Positions 48,894-61,400 of a DNA stretch of 64,000 nucleotides are shown piece after piece. The translations under genes were made by a program, and so were the position numbers. Position 1 is the first letter of the stretch; each line of letters opens with the position of its first letter. This stretch comes from Tetraselmis striata (Eukaryota > Chlorophyta > Chlorodendrophyceae > Chlorodendrales > Chlorodendraceae): contig VCJN01002920.1 of assembly GCA_006384855.1 (NCBI GenBank), forward strand, positions 1 through 64,000, in the 5' to 3' direction. The notes beneath the pieces are model-generated. The model was not told where the DNA came from. It made no database searches and saw only the letters and a program-made list of their open reading frames with translations.

Positions 48894-49504
48894 ATTCTCC
48901 TTTCTTTCGTCTTGACAAGCCAAAATTAGTTGAAGACCTGGTGTTATTCTTGGTGACTAATCCTCCAAGTGAGGGTCGCCTTGGTGAAGTCCGTGAGCGT
49001 TCCCAGAGTACTACGATTCCATGTCCCGCATTGCCGCTTGCCGCCCATTCGGCCGTCATGCGGCTCCTGTCCTCTCCCTCGGCGAGCCTTGCCCTTCTGT
49101 TTTTTGCTCCTCCTCGGTACAAGTCATGCCGAATTGCCAATGGCCCGGAATCGGCGCCTATTTATGCGTGGCGCCGGACGGGCGGGGCGGCACTGACTAG
49201 GCGGCGGGACCCGGGCGCGGGTGGTGAAGCGGTGGACTGGGCGGCAGTTATGGCTCGCAGGTTGGCCCGGAAGCCCCAATACGTATCGGATGGGCCCGAA
49301 CGGCCCTCGATGCCAAACTATGACGACGTAGATTTTTAGTCGTTCTGTCCTATATTTGCGATAATCTAGGACCTTATTCGGAGGTCGAATCTACGGCGTT
49401 CTAGATTGAATCTACAATCTAGCGGTTTTTCGAATATGGGGTTTCCTAGCTTACCGGCGAATCTACAAACATAGCCGATCCAACGGGCTTTTCGAATATG
49501 GGCT
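48894..49504. other. Spacer with an unassigned frame
   Basis: A frame at about 49150-49339 reads RDPGAGGEAVDWAAVMARRL and ends NYDDVDF, possibly the C-terminus of an old ORF. The word TTTTCGAATATGGG occurs at 49425 and 49488. Nothing is recognised. Confidence 0.35.
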
Positions 49505-50700
49505 CTATTCGAAACTCCCCTAAGGTGGTCACTGCACCGATGATGCGGAAATTGGATATTGCACCCATAGAGTATGCGGCCGCTGCGGCACGGGCTCGGG
49601 CGTTCCTGAAGGCATCCGACTTAGATACAAGAGTATCCCATTTAGCAGATCAGCCAAGTCGGGCGCGCCCTAACACGTGGAATTTGGGGATTGTGCTAAC
49701 ATGTGGAATTTGGGGATTGTGCGGTGGATAAATCGACTAGCTAGGGCGACTGTAGGGCTAGCTGAGGGGGCGCACCTTAGGTAACATGGAGTGGAGGTCA
49801 CTAGCCGCGCCCGATGCTGCTAAACTAGTAAAGGCATCGGTGTGGGCGCGTTACGAATCGTCGGCATCCTTAGCCCGTACAAAAACCCGGGGTGTATTAG
49901 TCCATGTGTCTTATGCGTCAAACCCGTTGCCACAGTACGGTGCGGGTGTCCCCACGGGGGTGGCGGCCGGGCTGCACATTAGGATAGAATTACGCATCCG
50001 AGTATTTCCCACTGCGCGTGGATTTCCCCGGATTCATACCATGCGTGAGCGCTTCCTTATTGAACATTGCCATGCATGCTGTGGCATAAATGCTGAATCT
50101 GAGACTATCGAACATATGTTGGTGGAGTACCCGCGGTTGGGGTATCACCGTCATAATTTGGGGTTGTTAGTTCCGGTATTTAGGGGTTCTATTAATCTAT
50201 TATAGTGGTCAGGGTATCGCGTGACCATCTGATGACTGAACTGCCTTTATTTTGGGCGGGGTCCCCCTCCCTTCACGGCGCCCTGGATTTTACTGGGAAT
50301 GGGATTTTTTTCCCAGTTATGGCGTCGGGCCCTCTCTTGTTCACATTGCTTTTTTCGTTGCACATGTATCGCACTCCGGAAATGCTTTGCTCCACGGGAT
50401 GGGGCTTGCCCCAACTCGTCGCATTACTCGGCGAATGGGCCGACGCCCAAGCGGGTATGTAGGGCGGACCTTTCGTGGTCATCGCCGGGTATTTTGATGG
50501 CAGTGTTTTAGACGGCGATCCAACAGTTTTGGAAATAATTCCGTCACTGGCCTCCAATTAATCTTGCTGAATGCTTCAGCAATTTGCTTGTTGACTGTAA
50601 CAAAGCGTCGCCTACCCAAGGCCTTCCGTAACTGAATCCCTGCCTGAACGGCCGTCGCAGAGATAAGATGCAAGGGTTTCACTGTTGCCAAGCCAATCCG
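49505..50700 (+). mobile_element. LINE (family 1), 3' portion, 5'-truncated
   Basis: Matches 26720-27845: APMMRKLDIAPIE, LADQPSRARPNTW, then a zinc-knuckle with ESETIEHMLVEYP (the last Cys is changed to Tyr). A 3' UTR of the same family ends near 50700. A local duplication (TGTGGAATTTGGGGATTGTG) lies at 49676-49722. Several stops are present. Confidence 0.75.
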
Positions 50701-51307
50701 GGGCCGAAAAAGGGGTTTTATTCGAACAGCATGGGCTTTGTAGCGATTGACCGCCCTTTCACGACATAAATAGGAAAAAATGTACATATTGTCCTCGTAC
50801 CGGCGTGGAGCTCTGCGCGAAAGGCTCTCGACAGCCTAATCGCCCATCCTCCGCCGGTTTTGTTTCGGCATGCGTGTCTTTCCCATGATCGCCCCGCGGC
50901 GGCTGCTGCGAGATCGTCTCCTCGACCGGGTATGGATCCTCGTTTTGCGCGGCCGCGGTGTGAAAGGTCTGTGGGGCAGTGGGGTCGGGTCGGGATAATG
51001 CCAGTGGGCGATGCATGGAAGATCCGGCGTGTGGAGATCCCCGCGGGACGGTGCACGCGTGTACTTTTCGAGTATCCGAAGCGTGTGACCGAACATTGTA
51101 CGGACGAAACCACCCGTGGGACATTAACACAGAGGGAAAAAATGCTCTGCAAACCCCCAAAACAGAGAGCAAATTGGCGGTGACGTGTACACTCTCGCGA
51201 CTACGAGGAACATGCAGAAAAGGGGCACGAAGACAATTAGGCTGTGGGGGTACCTATTTTCCATTTATATATATTTTGTGTCGTGAAAGTGCGGTAATCG
51301 CCCGGGG
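50701..51307. other. Spacer with no recognised gene
   Basis: Overlapping frames on both strands near 50760-51180 show no family motif. Confidence 0.35.
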
Positions 51308-52422
51308 CATAAGGATTATATATTAACATAAGATAACATATTAAACCACGACCCCACACTATTATTATTATGCTGCCGCCCCGATGTGATTCATCCTACC
51401 AGCACATTAATTACGAGGTGAGTATGTGTGTATGTCTGTGTGTCTGTCTTTCGCCGACTTTCGGAACGGTTTCGCATAGATTATTAGATTGATCGGAAAT
51501 GTATCCGTTATAGCTTCCGTCATAATTTCGCGCAGACCAAAAGAACCGTCGCGCTTACCTGTACCGTACCGGTACGGGTACATGTCGGCCGGCCGCCCGG
51601 CCGCCGGTCGGGCCGGTCGTCGCCGTTCGTCAGTAGGTCTACGGGGCGGGTGTGGCGCCAAGCGCTGAGCCCGCCGCGTGGACCGGACTCCGTTGCCGGA
51701 CGCCGAACGACCGTCGCCCGTCCGGCTCGCCGCCCGTCCGTCGACGGACGCCGGGCCCCGGGTCGGCGGGTCGGCGGACACGGGGCTGTACAAGTAGCGA
51801 CTACCACGATTGATCCTTGCGGCTCTCTGGATTCCAGACTCTTGCAACGAGTATACTTGTTCTACTTATTCACAAGTAGACCCGTTGCAGGAGTGTAGAA
51901 TCCAGAGAGCCGCAAGGATCAATCGTGGTAGTCGCTACTTGTACAGCCCCGTGTCCGCTGACCCGCCGATCCGGGGCCCGGGCGCCCGACGTCCGTCGAC
52001 GGACGGGAGGCGAGCCCGACGGGCGACGGTCGTCCGGCGTCCGGTGACGGACGAACGACGGCGTTGAGCGTCCGGGTCCGGTCCTCGCGGGGAACAAACG
52101 GCGATGACCGGCCCCGACGGGCTGCGGCCGGGTGGCCAGGCGGCCGGCCGACCGGTACCCGTAATGTACAGGTAGTAAGCAGGTAAGCGCGACGGTTATT
52201 TTGGCCTCACGGAATAAGGACGGAATCTATGGTGGATACATTTTCGATCTATCTAATAATCAATGCGAAACCGTAACCAAGGTCGGCGACACACAGACAG
52301 ACAAACTCGCAGATTAGACTCACCTCGCAATTATTATGGTAGGATGTGATTTATTCATGGGCCGCGGGGCGGGGCGCGACACCCCCAACATTAATGTACT
52401 AAAGTTAATATTCATCCTTATG
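51308..52422. repeat. Foldback (palindromic) element of about 1.1 kb
   Basis: The arms meet near 51868. The inner 80-100 bases of each arm are near-perfect complements (TCTGGATTC...; GATCAATCGTGGTAGTCGC), and the homology continues outward with gaps to CATAAGG at 51308 and CCTTATG at 52422. Each arm is very rich in CG and in CCGTCGACGG words and contains GTAGCGACTAC or its complement (51794-51804, 51928-51938). No target duplication is visible. Confidence 0.75.
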
Positions 52423-52902
52423 TACAATGAGTCATGTCGTGAGTTCGTGACGTGCTCTATAGTACTACGAGATAGTACGACGACGCATACGTATAGCCAA
52501 TGTCATACGCCAATTGGCATGCCCATGTCCTTCAATATCGTTATGTTGTCCTAGCACGTGGCATGCCTCCTCCGTATCGAGTCGAGTAGGACTCGGTCCG
52601 GAGACGGCTTGAAAACGCTCGACCCGACCCAACGGCACATGTCCAGGCCTAATACCGTGCACTACACCGGGCCTGGCTCGATAAGAGTTGCCGGTCGATG
52701 TGCGGATGGGGCAAGTGGGCGGGTTGCCAGCAAGATTGCTTGCATTGTTGCTTGAGCTGCTGCCGGTCAGACTACGAGTACAATTGGCGGTTATCCGCAC
52801 GATGCTCACCAAATAAACCGCTCCCAGTCACTCCCTAGACCTCTCCCACCGCACGATATAGACTCGTGCGCACGGCACATACACGGAGTGCGAGAGTGAA
52901 TT
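52423..52902. other. Spacer with no recognised gene
   Basis: No motif seen. It lies between the foldback and the decayed DIRS-like element. Confidence 0.35.
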
Positions 52903-54748
52903 CATGGCAGATGAGGCAGACAGTGCTGCGGGCGGGCGGTGTGGTGACTGCCCGCCGGTGTTGACCGAACGTAGTTGCTGCTCCTGCGTTCGTTTATTTT
53001 CTCAGTTTTGGTGCCCTGGTTCTTCTTAGTTCAACTGCTCCCTATGTCATGATTGGTCTCAGCTCGACTGTTGGATAAATCCTCCCTTTCGGATGATTGG
53101 GGATGTGCTGAGGCATATGAGGGCATGCCGTGCTACCGGCACTTTGATTATCCCCTTAAGGAAAATTTGGGGATTCCACTTCTACTTGGTGGCATCTACT
53201 GGCTCCCGACGGTGTTCACTTTAAAATTGATTATGTGATGAACGATCGATTGGTTGTGGTTACCCAGGAATAATCCTGCCCTCTTCATTCGTCCGGGGCA
53301 AAACCGTGGTACTATTGAGAAGCCGCATAAACCGCCGACCTCGGATATTTTGGCCATTAGGCTTGACTTCTCACTCGTGAGCCCTTCCTCCCTCCTGGTA
53401 CGAGAGCGGTATAGCATGTCCACGGTGGCTACCGCGAGTGCTGCCGGTTCCCGGGTTATCAGTCCCAGCCATGATTTTCCAGCTACTCCCTGAGATATGC
53501 ATTCGATGTGAACCCCGCGCCGACCATATGTTGAATGTGAATTACTGGCTCACCTTAAAAGTTTATTTGCTCGCAACACCATTGCTGAAAGCACGGGCTC
53601 CAGCTATGGTTACGCTTGGAAACGTCTTCTCATCCGATGGTGCGCAGCTCGCTTGATCCCTCACTCGTTCACCGCTGGCAACTTGTGATGACGATGTGAC
53701 TTTTTCTTTTGCGATCGGTGGTCGACACAGCCGAGTGTCGCCTTACTCGGTTGTAAAAACTGCCTCTACGGCTATTGCGTATTACCATAAATCAATCTAT
53801 TCTATCACTTGCTTACCCTTTCGCCTATATGGCTGCTATGATTCGCGAGTCCGCGAAGCGATGCATCGGCACCAAGGTGAAGGGCAGAAAGGAACCTTTT
53901 TTCCGGCGTGATGTCGTCGCTTTTGCCTGCGCTTATACTATGGGCCCATATGTTCCGTACTGTCATCTGATGGTCGTAGGGCTTTGATGTGTCCTGTGCT
54001 TTGGCGCCATGTGCCGATATTCGACGACTGCGCTACTTGTCTTCTTCATGCGAATATGTGACCTTTTGGCGCCGGAGGATAAATTTGAGACGATTAATAG
54101 CTTCTCCGAAAGGAAGGCAGATCAATACCGCCATGTTACCCGAGTGGTGATTTCTGCAATTTCTGGCCCGGTCTGTCATGTGCAGCTTTTGCGGCGACTT
54201 CTGGCAACCACTTGTCATGTATGGTCAGTCTTCGACCTGCCCTATCTTCCATGGCTTTAATGGCCGACTGGTTGTGAAATCTTCGGACGGATCGCAGTGA
54301 GCCCTCTAGGAACGTGATTACATCTGCTCAGTACACCCGGTACTTGAGCCAGTGGTTGGGCTCTCTTATGGGCATCACGGCTAAGGAGTTCCTTGGTACC
54401 TGTGGCTCTCACTCGTCTTGTCGGAGTGGCGGGTTTACATCGGCTTCTAATGCCATGATTTCAGTCGAGGACAATGGCCAGCATATGGGCTCCAACAACA
54501 GAGCGACTAAGATGTCTTACATGCAGAGTAACACAGACAAACTTATCTTTGTGTCTAGGACTGTTGTGCCCGGTGTCGATGATCGTCGGGAGACCCCAGT
54601 CGAGGGTGCTCCACGCAACCCCGCACGGCAATGTGAGCTTAATCTGTTGACATCCGATCTTGATGAGCGTACTCTCCCAGCCGTGGATGGTCGCCCGGAT
54701 GATTTTTATTGTTCGTGGTTCATACTTGATGATGCTGATTCGTCCTAG
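52903..54748 (+). pseudogene. Decayed DIRS-like element: RNase H tail and tyrosine recombinase
   Basis: Frames near 53093-53420 read VLRHMRACRATGTLIIPL and later LFIRPGQNRGTIEKP and DILAIRLDFS, the same order as the RNase H tail of the element at 29724-31310. After several stops, 53820-53990 reads MAAMIRESAKRCIGTK and RRDVVAFACAYTMGPY (core-binding type). Then 54314-54560 reads YTRYLSQWLGSLMGI, GSHSSCRSGG (HxxxR with one extra residue), GQHMGSNNRATKMSYMQ with the presumed catalytic Tyr, and DKLIFVSRTV. Many stops and shifts indicate age. It lies outside the close relationship of the other two recombinases. Confidence 0.55.
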
Positions 54749-55435
54749 CTTACCTGCATGTAGCATGTTCTACTTTGTCTATTTGTGCTAGTTCAGATAA
54801 TTAGCGATGTTTTCTTTGGCTTCGATGGCTGTGTTGCTGTGTTGCATTCATTATTTCGTGTCACACCGGCACCTACGGTCTAATTGACCACCCTCGGTTG
54901 ATGTATAAAATTGATTTTGCGGTTCGATGCTGATTTATGCTTATTTAACAATGATTTTGCGGTGAATTGACGATGCTTGCTGTACTGGTACGGAATTTGA
55001 TTGGCACTACCTGCTTTGACTGAATGGGATAAATGTTTAAGATTTGCCGTTTGGTTCGAGTGGTGTTTTATTGCCGGACACTGCTCGCCTGGAGACTAGT
55101 GTGTGGTAGTTGCTTGTGGCAGCGGTTTTTGGCATCTTTCATTTCATGTAACGGAAACCCCTTGTGACCAAACCGGTACATCACACTGCTGAGGCTACAT
55201 GCAGTTTGTTGTGTACTGTGTCATAATAGTGCCGCCTTGACAAGCGGGCAGAGCAGAAAACGAGTAGAAATTCGGAAGTCTGTCATATTGACTTACATTG
55301 TACGTGTTTGTATCGCTTATTATCTAAGACCTGAATAATGCAGCCCGAAAACTCCCGCTAGGATTTCCCTTTTATATCCCGAGGAGATATTTAAATCTTT
55401 CTCTCACGCGCACCATATGTCGTTACTACCAAGGC
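54749..55435. other. AT-richer spacer
   Basis: Lower GC than most of the window. No gene is recognised; it may be the 3' part of the decayed element. Confidence 0.35.
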
Positions 55436-56267
55436 TGTGCCGAACTCAATTTAGTTTGGGAGATGGTTCGAGAGTTCGGGCCGAAACCAAACTGAACCCC
55501 CGAATTCAGTTCGGACTGAATTGCCTCGAAAATAGCCCGAACTAGGGGGTCTCCGAACTACACCGTAAGTCAACAGATATGACCCCAGCGAGTTCCCACG
55601 TCCGTACATATGGAGATAAGGTGCTGTTCTACTATGAGGAACTTGCCGCGCAAGCCCCATAATTATCCCTCCACATAAGGTGCACCAATTGGTGCACCGC
55701 CGGCCGCCATCCAGTTGTCCATCAAACAACACTTCCACACTCACAACACCCAAACCTAAACCATGTCCACCGTCAAGCTGATATATATATATGGAGTCGC
55801 CGACCATCACATCTCAATCACGCGGCAATGAGGTCATAGAGACATCTTACCACAATACCACGCGCTTCAAAATATATATAATGCGCCGCATAGATGACCT
55901 AGATGGTTGGGCGCGGGGGCGGGAGGGCAAGGGGCGCACACGTAGATACCAACTACACATGTACAAAAAATTCCTTTCCATTCATATTAATATACAAAGT
56001 GCTGCCGAAATCATATTGCCACGCCTACTGCATTTTAACCATTGCACCAGCCAACTTACCTAGGCATGTTCAAACCGCAATTTGGTGGTAGTTCGGTGGT
56101 AGTTCGGGCCGAACTCAGGGCAGTTCGGACAGTTCAGTTTTTGGGTTCAGTCCGAACTGCGGTTCAGTTCGGTCCGAACTGTATTCGGCCGAACTCCCTG
56201 AATTCAGTTCGGTCCGAACCGAACTCGCGGCCGATGTGAGTAGCGACTACTGTAGTTCGGCACAAAC
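55436..56267. repeat. Inverted-repeat element with GTTCGG / CCGAAC ends
   Basis: Both ends carry GTGCCGAACT facing inward (near 55439 and, complemented, 56253-56262), followed by dense GTTCGG and CCGAAC words (55440-55560 and 56090-56230). The right part holds self-complementary AGTTCGGTCCGAACT. The middle (55560-56080) is unrelated AT-richer DNA. Confidence 0.6.
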
Positions 56268-56848
56268 CTCGTTTTTACAGTACCGGTATCTCCGAGATGC
56301 TACTGAGATACCGCAGCGCCTCCGCTTCTTCCGCGACGACCGGGCGGCCACGATGACGAGAGGACTACGCGGAGGATAAATTTATGCGCGCGTAGTACAC
56401 TGCTAGTACAGGCGGCGGTGGATGGTACAGGTAATCGATAAGATCACATACATGTCTACAGGGTATCTGTATGTGTACGTACAGATGAAGACACAATAGT
56501 GTGTGTCGCACTGTGTACTCCATGTGACCATGTGACTGTGACATACTTCTTCCGTAATGAGTATCGGTTGTATTTCGCAGTAGCGACTACCGGAGATACG
56601 AGGACGTGCAACGCGCTGCTGATGCTTGATGGTCAGCGCGCGCGAGTCAACGGTGTTACCCAGCGCGCATCACCGGCGGCCGGACAGTGGCCAGTCAGTA
56701 AGCGAGTCCGTCTCCAGTCAGCAGACGCCACACCACCGCCGGCAAGCGGAAAGGATACTCGGGACGCCACAGCGCGGCAGCACACTAAAGTGTACCTGGG
56801 TAGAGCAGGGGGCATCCTACCACGACGAACGCATCACGGCAGGTGGAA
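56268..56848. other. Upstream region of the kinesin gene
   Basis: Contains a second GTAGCGACTAC (56580-56590). No clear core promoter word is found within 100 bases of the start. Confidence 0.35.
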
Positions 56849-57182
56849 ATGGAAGCCACATTGTCTCGTGAGCTATGGCCGCGGCAGCCATCGGGCGCTG
56901 GCGTCGGCATGCCCGAGCAGGACGAGAACATGCCGCCGACTCCCCGTTCGGCCGCCAAGGCACCGCGACCCTCGCCGCGCCACGGTGCCGCAGCCGCAAG
57001 CAAAACACCCCTGCGTACCGGAAGTTTTTGCTTCAATTCCAACGGGGTAAGTTGGTCGCGTCGCCGACCGGCCCGACGGACGAGCGCATAGGGCGCTGCG
57101 CTCCCCTTAGCTTGTCCCGTTGGACCGCCATGTTGGCCTGCTGCAGCCCCCTCCCCCCGCTCCCCGCCCCATTGTCATCGCG

Positions 57183-57218
<36 letters not shown>

Positions 57219-57790
57219 TTCCCCCCGCCCCTGTGACCTCGCTAGCGCTGACGACGTAAATATCCGCCACTTCGTCACTGTATGCAGGCGGAGCTCGTGA
57301 GCACACCGGGCCGCTCGTCGGCGACGCCGCGCCGCACGCCGCTCCGGCCACGGCAGGTCAACGGCGCCGCGCCATCGCCGGCAGTGCGTGCGCCCTCCTC
57401 CGCACGCTCCACGCCCTTCCGCGCGCCCGAGGCGCCGCACTCCACTCCCACTCGGCGCGGTGGACCGGCCAGCAAGGCCGCGAGCGTGGTGGACTCGCAA
57501 AGCCTCGACGGCGAGAGCGACACCGTTAAGGTATTCCGGGCACTCTGCTGGGCAGGTGGCAGGTTCCTCATGCCCTGCCCTCGTTGGCACCCGCCATGCA
57601 TCGATGATGACTAACAGCATTCATGCTGGTGCAGGTTTGCATCCGTGTGAGGCCTCTCAACACCCGTGAACTGGAATTTGGTAGGATTTCCCTCATCCTA
57701 TCCTGGCGTCCATTCCCTGTGCCTGCCACCTACCACCGAAGATGCCACCGAAGATAATCGCCGACTATCGCCGCACTGGATGTCTGCCTA

Positions 57791-57827
<37 letters not shown>

Positions 57828-58396
57828 CTTCCCCCTCGCAGGTGGCGGCCACATATGTACGGAGATACGAGGCGCCAAACAGCTGGTGCTGCAGGCGCAC
57901 CCAGAGCCGCAAGTGTACACCTTCGATCACGTTGCATCGGAGGGCAGCTCTCAGGAGGAGCTTTTCATGGGTGCGTCCTCTACTGCATGCCTCCCTTCCC
58001 CTCCTTTTGACCTATTTTACCATCCCGTAACCTGACACCTGTGGACCCGCACTGCATACAGTGGCGGGTCGTCCCATTGTGGCCAACTGCATGGACGGGT
58101 ACAACTCCTGCATCTTTGCGTACGGGCAGACCGGCAGTGGCAAGACGCACACCATGCTGGGCCGTCTTCCTGAGGAGGCGGAGGAGCGCTGCGACCCTGA
58201 GGTATGGCAGGAGAGGGGGGGGGGGGGGTGGGTTGGGAGCATTGTCGGGCTGCCCTGCCCTGCCATGAGTACGTCACCTCAGATTTTAGGCTGACCTCCT
58301 TTCCCATGGGTTTCTTCTTCCTGCAGGCCGGGCTGATCGTGCGTGTATTTCGGAACCTGTTTGAGTCGATGGCCAAGGAGGAGAAGGCCAAGGTAG

Positions 58397-58432
<36 letters not shown>

Positions 58433-61400
58433 ACACATCCAAGCGCAAGTACAAGTCTGAAGGAAGACATCTGAGACTGAGCTTATGGTATCTGTGCTCC
58501 CCTTTCCGCCTCTGTTGGGCAGGGGCGCGACCAGACCAAGTACATCTGCAAGTGCAGCATGATTGAGATATACAATGAGGTCATCTACGACCTGCTCAAC
58601 CCAACGCAGACGCAGTGCCACATCCGCGAGGACATCAAGAGCGGAGTGCACATGGTGGGGCAGACAGAGGAGGACGCTTTCTCCGTGCTGGACGTTGTGC
58701 GGCTGCTGCAGACAGGCACTGCCAACCGGCACGTCGGGCAGACAAACATGAACCGGGAGTCGAGCCGATCGCACTGCGTCTTCTCCTGTGTCATTGAGAG
58801 CAAGGTGACAGAAGGCGGCATCACCAACATCCGCCACTCCCGCCTGAACCTGGTGGACCTCGCCGGTACGGCATCTGTGCGTGTGGTTGTTTGTGCCCCC
58901 AAGTGCAGTCAGTCTTGCCCCCTCCAACCCTCCAACTCCAACCCCTCTGCTGCTGAGCGTGCGCGGGTTCGCGATCGGGTTTCCACAGGCAGCGAACGAC
59001 AGAAGGCCACTGGCGCGGCAGGGGAGCGCCTGCGGGAAGCGTCCAACATCAACAAGTCCCTCAGCGTGCTGGGCCACGTGATCATGTCCCTGGTGGAGGT
59101 GCAGCACGGCAAGCAGCGCCATATCCCCTACCGCGACTCGCGCCTCACGTTCCTGCTCCAGGTGCGCGCGCCCACCGCCGTGGCGCAAAGCTCTCATTGC
59201 CTGCACTGAAGGAGGATTTCTGTACTCATGCGATTCTACTCGTCTGCAGGACTCGCTGGGCGGCAACTCCAAGACGGTTATGATCGCCAACGTCAGCCCC
59301 GCGACGTCCAACTACGGCGAGACGCTGAGCACGCTGCGCTTTGCACAGCGGGCCAAGCACATCCGCAACAAAGCCGTTGTCAACGAGAACACCACCGGCG
59401 ACGCTGCGCTGCTCAAGAAGGAGATCCTGCGGCTCAAGGCGGAGCTTGCTACGTACCAGTCGCGCCAGCTCCAGGTGGGCAAATTGCTGGACCGGCACGC
59501 TGGCTTTCCTGCATGGCGGGTGCCGGCAGGCTGACATGTGCCCCCCTCCCTGCAGAACGCCGCGGCGGGCTTCATGTCGTCGCCACTTATGGGCCGCTCC
59601 GCCTCCGGAAGGTTCCAGATGTCGCCGCTGCTGCTAGGAAGCAGTCCCGCCTTTGGTGGCAAAGCCACCCCGCCGAGCGGCAAGTCCAGCAAGACAGACC
59701 GGCAGGCACTGCAGGTGAGCGGTGGCATCGCACCTCTTTCATTGAGGCATGTCCGCCCTTTGCGCTCCTCCCGACACGCATGCATTGTGCTGCTGCTTCA
59801 GGGTGCCCTTCGTCGCGAGGAGGTTGCGGCAGCCGAGATCGCACGTTGCAAGGGGCAGCTGGTGGAGATGGGCAACCTGCTGTCCGTCAAAGACAAGGAC
59901 ATCCAGCGGCTCAACATGATCATCCGACTGCGGGAGGGCAAGATCAAACGGCTGGAGGGCGCGGCGCCGCCGCTGGAGGCGCAGGAGGAGTCGGCCCTGC
60001 TGGCTCAGGAGCTGACGCTGTGGAAGGAGAAGGCAGAGCATCATCCGGAGGTGACGCGCTTCGCGATGGAGAACCTGAAGCTGAAGGAGGCGGCAGAGGA
60101 GCTGCGCAAGTTTGTTGAGGCCGGCGGTGAGCGGGAAGCGCTGCTGGAGGACCTAGCGGTGCTGCGCACGAAGACGCTGGAGCTGCTGGAGAACGAGCAT
60201 GAGGTGGAGGATGCGGAGGCGGTGGTGGCGCGCGTGGCGGCGGCTTCCGCAGCACAGATCGAGGAGGCTGCCGCGCAGGCGCACGCCAGCGCAGTGAACC
60301 ATGAGCAGGCCAGTGCGGCGCTGCAGTCGGCGCTGGCAGACAAGGCGGTGATGTCGCAGGCGGCAGACGGGGCGCGCGCTGACGCGGACAAGTTGCGTGA
60401 GGAGCTGTGGGCGCTGCGCGCAGAGCTGGAGGACAGGAACGTCGAGCTGCTTGATATTAAGGTGGCGGCTGACGAGGCGGGGCAGCGTACTGCCCGCAAG
60501 ATGGCGGCGCTTGAGGAGGAGCTGTCAAGGGAGCAGGACTCGGTGGGCATGCTGACGGCAGAGGTGGGCGCACTGCAGCGCGCGCTTGAGGTGTCGCGCA
60601 GCGATGCCGCCGCGAGGCTGGAGGCGGCATCGGCCGAGGCCGCCGCTTCGATGGACGACCTGCGCGTCCAGCTGTCGCAGCTGCACGTGGAGCTTCAGGA
60701 CAAGAGTGTGCTTGAGGCGAGCCTTGTGCACGCGGAGCAGTGCGCCAACGCCATGCAAGCCGAACTGGATTCTATTCTGCAGGTGCGACAGGCGCCAAAT
60801 TCCGACTGCCCCTTTCGCCTTGCGTCGCGCCCGGACTGACATACCGATCTTGACGCAACGCCCACAGGAGATCGACTTTCAGCGATGCGAGGCCGAGTCG
60901 CGCATGATGGAGGCAAGCGCTGCGGAGAGGCGCGCCGCCAACGCCGAGTTGCGGGCGGCCGACATGCTCGCTCGCCTCGCGGTACTGGCCGGCGCCGAGG
61001 ACGGCAGCCGCACCGACCTCGGCGCCGCCAGCGACGCGCTCGCGCGCGTGGAGGAACGTGTCCGGCAGTTGGGTGCAGAGCTGGCGGATGCTAGGGACGC
61101 GGCCTGGGACACAGCGCAGCGCGGCGCTGAGCTCGAGGAGTCGCTCGACATCAGCCACCAGGTATGCGCTGGCGTGTGTGCGCCGGTGGCGAAAGCATAC
61201 TGGTGGTCGAAAAACGCGGCTCATGACGTGCCGCTGACGTCGCCGTAGGAGGCGGACATGCTGCGTGCGCAGCTGGACACGATGGTACCACCAGAGGAGG
61301 TGGAGCTGCTGCAGAGTCGGCTCGACGAGCAAGAGGCCCTGGTGTCACAGGTGCTCGAAGAGGCGGCCGAGTCCCAGCAGGTAGGCAGCTCACCGAGCGC

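Noticed and set aside
58286-59311. A 341-codon minus-strand frame opposite the kinesin motor
   Set aside because: An antisense shadow of GC-rich exons that crosses kinesin splice sites and has no motif of its own.
59228-60118. A 296-codon frame overlapping the kinesin
   Set aside because: A shifted reading of kinesin exons 9-11. The true frame has motor and coiled-coil motifs.
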